Assembly: GCA_013314755.1 (NCBI GenBank)
Contig: JABUFA010000008.1
Span: 1 to 64,000 of the forward strand
Source: Chthonomonadia bacterium
Lineage (GTDB): Bacteria; Armatimonadota; HRBIN16
Direction: 5' to 3'
Length of the DNA: 64,000 nt
In this document: in pieces, positions 60,438 through 64,000 of the stretch
Layout: every line of letters begins with the position of its first letter
Numbering within the stretch: the stretch's first letter is position 1
The notes under the pieces: generated by a model
Seen by the model: only the letters and a program-made list of their open reading frames with translations
Told to the model about the DNA's origin: nothing
The model's database searches: none
Program-made: the position numbers and the translations under genes

Positions 60438-61923
60438 GTTGCACCGGTGCATGGCTTTCCGCCTGCAGATATTCGCGCCGCCACACCGGCTCAAAGACCC
60501 GCCGGAGCGCCTCGTTATACTCCACCATGCCCCGGTAGTATTCAGGGTCCTGCAGGATAGCGGAAGCCGCTTCATCCTCCGGCTCAGGGCGATAGCGGTC
60601 AATCAGACTGCGCCCCATCGCGTAGTGGTCTCGCAGGGAACAGGGGATCAGCCAGTTTCCGCGCTCACAGGAACACCCCTTGCCGTGTGCGTAATCCTTC
60701 TGCCACTGCCGTATCGCGCGGAAGTAGGGCAGGTCATAGATGTCGTCCAGCGTGCCCCCGCGGCGATACACCTCCATGATGTTGGCGGGCGAGTAGGGCA
60801 CGAACACGCAGGGCATCACCTTGCCATTCCAGTCAATGTACAGATACCCTTCTGGTCTGCCCGCGGCGATACAGCCGTCGCTCAACGTCCCGCAGTTCCA
60901 GAAGTCCAACAGCATCATCTTCTTCTCCCGGATGAGATACCATGTGCGCTGCCACATCCACAGTCTCTGCTCAGGCGTGACCAGCATGTCCAGCGTGTAG
61001 CCCCGCCCGATGGGCATATACTGGAACAGCCACCCGAACAACGCTTGCTGTTGCTCGAAGAAGAAATCCAGAAACTCATCCGAGAGCAGTTCCTCGGCGT
61101 TCTGGCGGGTGGCGGTAAGTGAAATGCCGAACGGCACGCCTGCCTGCCTCAGATTCGCCATCGCCTGCAGGATGCGCTGGAACACCCCCTTGCCGCGCCG
61201 CTCATCGGTACGCGCTTCAAAGCCTTCCACCGAGATAGCAGGTATCAGGTTGCCCAGCTCCGCCATGCGTTGAGCCATCTTTTCATCAATCAGGGTGCCG
61301 TTCGTGTACATCATGAAGAAGCAGTCGTCGTTTTGCGCCACCAGGTCCAGTAGAGTTTTGCCGTCAGAGCGATATACCAGCGGCTCCCCACCCGAGATGG
61401 TGAAGAACCGCAAGCCCCACAACTGTTTCGCCTCCGTCACGATACGCTCCATTACCTCCCAGGGAAGATACTCTCGCGAGGTATCGGAGCTGGCATAACA
61501 GCCTTTACAGTGCAGGTTGCATGTCTTCGTTGGACTGATGACCATTGTAACGGGAGGGTAGCCGCCGTCGTGACGCTGAGCGAAACGCTGGCGTGCCTCT
61601 CGCGCCGATTGCCCACCTCCCAGCAACACCTCGCTGACCAGCGTGCGCAATAACCGGCGGAGCACATGACGGGAGATCTGTCTGCGTTCTATAGCGCGAT
61701 TGATGGCGTGCGTCATCGCGCGAGCTGCATCCATCTTATCACGCACAACCTGCCATGGTCGGTGCGGGTCATCGTTGACCTGCGTCTCCATGCGCTTTAG
61801 CAGGTAATCCATAATGAGGCGACGGGTTCCGTCGTTCCACAACGCTCGTTCTACAAGGGAGGACGTGAGGTCGATACTACCTTCTTTCAACCGCTGAGTA
61901 AGTAGCTCCATACCCACACTCAT
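60430..61923 (-). CDS. Radical SAM protein with SPASM-like C-terminal cysteines
   Basis: A 497-residue protein. Residues 1-125 are a helical region without a recognised family. The radical SAM cluster motif CxxxCxxC is in SPTKTCNLHCKGCYAS, followed by FFTISGGEPLV (SAM-binding GGE). Further cysteines (FWNCGTLSDGCIAAGR, WNGKVMPCVFVPY, GKGCSCERGNWLIPC) fit an auxiliary SPASM-type Fe-S cluster. Such enzymes modify peptides, proteins or lipids; the substrate is unknown. No precursor peptide is apparent nearby. It starts at ATG 61923 with AGGAGGT eight bases upstream and overlaps nadE. Confidence 0.8.
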   Translation of the reverse strand: MSVGMELLTQRLKEGSIDLTSSLVERALWNDGTRRLIMDYLLKRMETQVNDDPHRPWQVVRDKMDAARAMTHAINRAIERRQISRHVLRRLLRTLVSEVLLGGGQSAREARQRFAQRHDGGYPPVTMVISPTKTCNLHCKGCYASSDTSREYLPWEVMERIVTEAKQLWGLRFFTISGGEPLVYRSDGKTLLDLVAQNDDCFFMMYTNGTLIDEKMAQRMAELGNLIPAISVEGFEARTDERRGKGVFQRILQAMANLRQAGVPFGISLTATRQNAEELLSDEFLDFFFEQQQALFGWLFQYMPIGRGYTLDMLVTPEQRLWMWQRTWYLIREKKMMLLDFWNCGTLSDGCIAAGRPEGYLYIDWNGKVMPCVFVPYSPANIMEVYRRGGTLDDIYDLPYFRAIRQWQKDYAHGKGCSCERGNWLIPCSLRDHYAMGRSLIDRYRPEPEDEAASAILQDPEYYRGMVEYNEALRRVFEPVWRREYLQAESHAPVQHV

Positions 61924-61969
61924 CGCGGCACACCTCCTGATAGTGCGAGAGGAATTATTACCCTATTAC

Positions 61970-61999
61970 AGTATACGACAGTGTGTCCAGAGAAGGCAA
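61970..61999 (-). promoter_or_regulatory. Candidate promoter of the radical SAM-nadE operon
   Basis: On the minus strand TTGCCT (61999-61994), an 18-base spacer and TATACT (61975-61970) lie about 47 bases before the radical SAM start. The -35 box is only a partial match. Confidence 0.4.
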
Positions 62000-62015
62000 G
62001 AAAGGCTTTTTCGAC

Positions 62016-64000
62016 TTACCCGTTTATCACTTCACTTCCCGCAACAGGCGAACACACAAACATCTCGGGAGGCAGGTGACGGGGGGCGTAATAGCGAGTC
62101 GTGAGAGCATGTCGCACTGCCTCGCAGGCGTCCTCGCGCACCAGCACCAGAATACATCCGCCCAGCCCCGCGCCCAGTATCTGTGCGCCCAGCACGCCGG
62201 GCACGCTCAGCGCGGTATCCACCATGCAGTCGATTTCGGGGGTGCTGCAGGCGTACGCGCCCCTCTGCAGAGCAAGGTCGGCATCGCCGTCGCCCCATTG
62301 CGCCCGCTCTACCAGCTCTTGCAGAGCGCTGTCAGAGCAGTCTTCGGTGAACACCTCGTAATCGGTGCCGTCGGCGTTCCAACGTACCACCCGATCTCCG
62401 TCGTGTGAGCGGTTCATCCACAGCCCGAAGGTCTCTACGTCTCCTTCAGCCAGCAGCTGGGCGGTTCGGCGGCTCCGTTCGCATTCCGCCAGCCCGAACA
62501 GCACCACCGGGCGCAGAGGGTAGCGATTCAGCTTTTCGTCGTGCGTGCGCAGGTAAGCCATCACCTTCTCGGAGGGCAGGCGTTCCAGCAGGTGCTCGCG
62601 CTCGATGTTTTCCGGCAGATGCGAAAGCAGGGAGTACAGTTCGGCGAGGGAGATGCCCAGCCCTTCGGTGTTCACGTCGCGCAGGTGCTGGATTCGCGGG
62701 GCAAGGTGTGGGTACGTGTGCTTGAGCCACTCCCTGCCGAGGTGATAGCACGCCACGCGGTGATTGAACTGGTCCCGTGCGCCAGCCGTCTTCTTTGCCT
62801 GCTGATGCGAATGGCACACGAGCAGGCGATACCCTGCCGGAAACGCAGTTGTTCCCACCACGCGAAAGGGAAAGAAACTCATGGTGACCACCGAATCGCG
62901 CCGGGCGAACTTCATCGCGGCGTGGTCCCCAGAGCCTCCTCGCGTGCCCACGTACCACTCCGCTTCGCCACAAAGCTCCACAAACTGCTCGGGCGGCAAC
63001 TCGTAGCGATTCAGGTGAAGCAGAGCCTCCATCGTCGCCACGACCACCGCGGAGGAGGAGCTCAATCCCGAACCAACGGGCACGTTTCCGTCGGCGGTCA
63101 GGTTGAAGCCGGGCAGGACGTAGTCCGCCAGATGCGCCTGCAGGCGCGCGCACGCCGCCTTCACATACTGCGACCAGTCGCCCCGCGCCGACGCCACCGC
63201 CTCCAGTACCGGCGCACTGTTGACGAACTCCACCCATGCGCCCGGCTGATAACCGGGCAGAAGGTCATCCATCCCGAACTCGCGGGGCGGAAAGCTTTCG
63301 GGGCGCAGGTTCTGCAGATACACCCGGCGGTCAGAGCGCAAGCCCACTACCACATGCAGGTCTCGGTCAATAGCTATCATGTTCACGTGCCCGCCCTGGT
63401 GGTCAATGTGCCTGCCCATGATGTTTACACGCCCGGGCGCACGCGCGATAACTACCGGCTGGTCCCCAAACCGCTGAAGGTGCAGGCTCAGCAGGGACAG
63501 GATACGCTGACGTTTGCTCTCTATCAGTGCAGGGTCGCTGCCGTAGGTCTGATAAAGGTGGTTCATCAGTGCGGTGTCGCGCATCTCGAAGGCACGTAAC
63601 CACTCGCTGACCGGGCGCGTGCCGCGCGCAGGCTCCTGAACGCTTATCCGGCGTTTGGAAAGCAGATACTGTTCAATTGCCTGAAGCTCTTCGGGGGTGT
63701 TGAACGCCATCGTCTCCTCGGGGTAGGCGACAGGCACGGTGTGGATGGTGGCTCCTGCCTCTGCCAGAATGGCGATGATGTCGGTGAGATACTCCTCGCC
63801 CTGCGCGTTCTCGGCGTTTAGGCGTGTTAATGCGTGGTACAGCAGGGGCGCACGGAACAGGTATACCGACAGGTTGACTTCGCGTGCCTGCTCCACGCTG
63901 TCCACAGACAGCAGAGCGTTGCCCGCCCGGATGCCCTCGCACGGGGGGATGCGTTCTGCCGTCAGCGTCTCGCCTCGCCCTATCGTCTCCCACAGGTCGC
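62016..64000 (-). CDS. Nucleotidyltransferase - galactokinase-like GHMP kinase fusion (partial)
   Basis: The frame runs to the right edge of the window, so the true N-terminus is missing; 661 residues are visible. The first 120 are the end of a GlmU/UTP-sugar uridylyltransferase domain (VNLSVYLFRAPLLYHALTRL, NAQGEEYLTDIIAILAEAG, YPEETMAFNTPEELQAIEQY). After a linker comes a GHMP kinase with the galactokinase signature as ARAPGRVNIMGRHIDHQGG, the ATP motif PVGSGLSSSSAVVVATMEAL and the late AQILGAGLGGCILVLV. One protein could phosphorylate a sugar and then make the NDP-sugar. The HIDHQGG in place of HTDYNGG suggests a substrate other than galactose. Confidence 0.8.
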   Translation of the reverse strand, partial: DLWETIGRGETLTAERIPPCEGIRAGNALLSVDSVEQAREVNLSVYLFRAPLLYHALTRLNAENAQGEEYLTDIIAILAEAGATIHTVPVAYPEETMAFNTPEELQAIEQYLLSKRRISVQEPARGTRPVSEWLRAFEMRDTALMNHLYQTYGSDPALIESKRQRILSLLSLHLQRFGDQPVVIARAPGRVNIMGRHIDHQGGHVNMIAIDRDLHVVVGLRSDRRVYLQNLRPESFPPREFGMDDLLPGYQPGAWVEFVNSAPVLEAVASARGDWSQYVKAACARLQAHLADYVLPGFNLTADGNVPVGSGLSSSSAVVVATMEALLHLNRYELPPEQFVELCGEAEWYVGTRGGSGDHAAMKFARRDSVVTMSFFPFRVVGTTAFPAGYRLLVCHSHQQAKKTAGARDQFNHRVACYHLGREWLKHTYPHLAPRIQHLRDVNTEGLGISLAELYSLLSHLPENIEREHLLERLPSEKVMAYLRTHDEKLNRYPLRPVVLFGLAECERSRRTAQLLAEGDVETFGLWMNRSHDGDRVVRWNADGTDYEVFTEDCSDSALQELVERAQWGDGDADLALQRGAYACSTPEIDCMVDTALSVPGVLGAQILGAGLGGCILVLVREDACEAVRHALTTRYYAPRHLPPEMFVCSPVAGSEVING

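Noticed and set aside
1-64000. General reassignment of TGA to a sense codon
   Set aside because: TGA serves as the normal stop in many genes here, for example at the ATGA/GTGA overlaps, so only local recoding in selD is needed.

Overview
This is a GC-rich (roughly 60 %), densely coded bacterial chromosome segment. I see no phage, insertion sequence, rRNA, tRNA or CRISPR. The best guess is a member of Armatimonadota, possibly thermophilic. The clues are a secreted prepilin-like protein with the [16 protein letters not shown] leader followed by a C..NLKQIGLG and VQDYDETF signature, many secreted carbohydrate-active proteins with CBM9-like, beta-helix and DUF4838 folds, a KorAB ferredoxin oxidoreductase and many short intergenic palindromes. 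The phylum call is an inference from protein style, not a database result.

Layout: 1-4.6 kb, an exopolysaccharide operon on the minus strand (tyrosine autokinase, RmlA, flippase). 4.7-6.3 kb, parAB with a perfect parS inside parB. 6.4-10.1 kb, an AspT/YidE-type transporter, formate-THF ligase and a small Cys-rich protein. 10.2-15.2 kb, a glycan-utilisation operon (GH88, TIM-barrel hydrolase, SDR) and a toxin-antitoxin pair whose PIN toxin is broken by a stop codon. 15.2-17.9 kb, KorAB. 18-21 kb, a BON protein, a CBM9-like protein and a BlaI / M56 protease / metal-chaperone operon. 21-30 kb, secreted beta-helix and DUF4838 proteins, a strongly promoted prepilin-like gene, and an IolB / PIG-L / sugar isomerase operon. 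30-36 kb, a truncated DUF1016 gene, then aroF-tyrA-aroA-cmk-plsC and a coiled-coil protein. 36-42 kb, purE-selD (selD reads through an in-frame UGA, so SelD is itself a selenoprotein) and a KaiC-like / histidine kinase / hybrid kinase operon. 42-46 kb, a PfkB kinase, a membrane protein and a large secreted protein. 46-49 kb, ftsE-ftsX-M23 peptidase. 49-53 kb, stacked intergenic repeats, TauE, a PhoR/PhoB-like pair and an unknown KOW-type protein. 53.5-55.4 kb, a lower-GC HinfI-like restriction-modification pair. 55.7-59.5 kb, a large secreted protein split by an in-frame TGA. 59.5-64 kb, nadE, a radical SAM protein and a nucleotidyltransferase-GHMP kinase fusion cut by the window end.

Genes are packed in operons with many 4-base GTGA/ATGA overlaps, suggesting translational coupling. 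The most interesting points are the UGA-containing selD, the two stop-interrupted genes, the BlaI/M56/HMA sensor operon, the KaiC signalling operon and the families of compound palindromes between genes.
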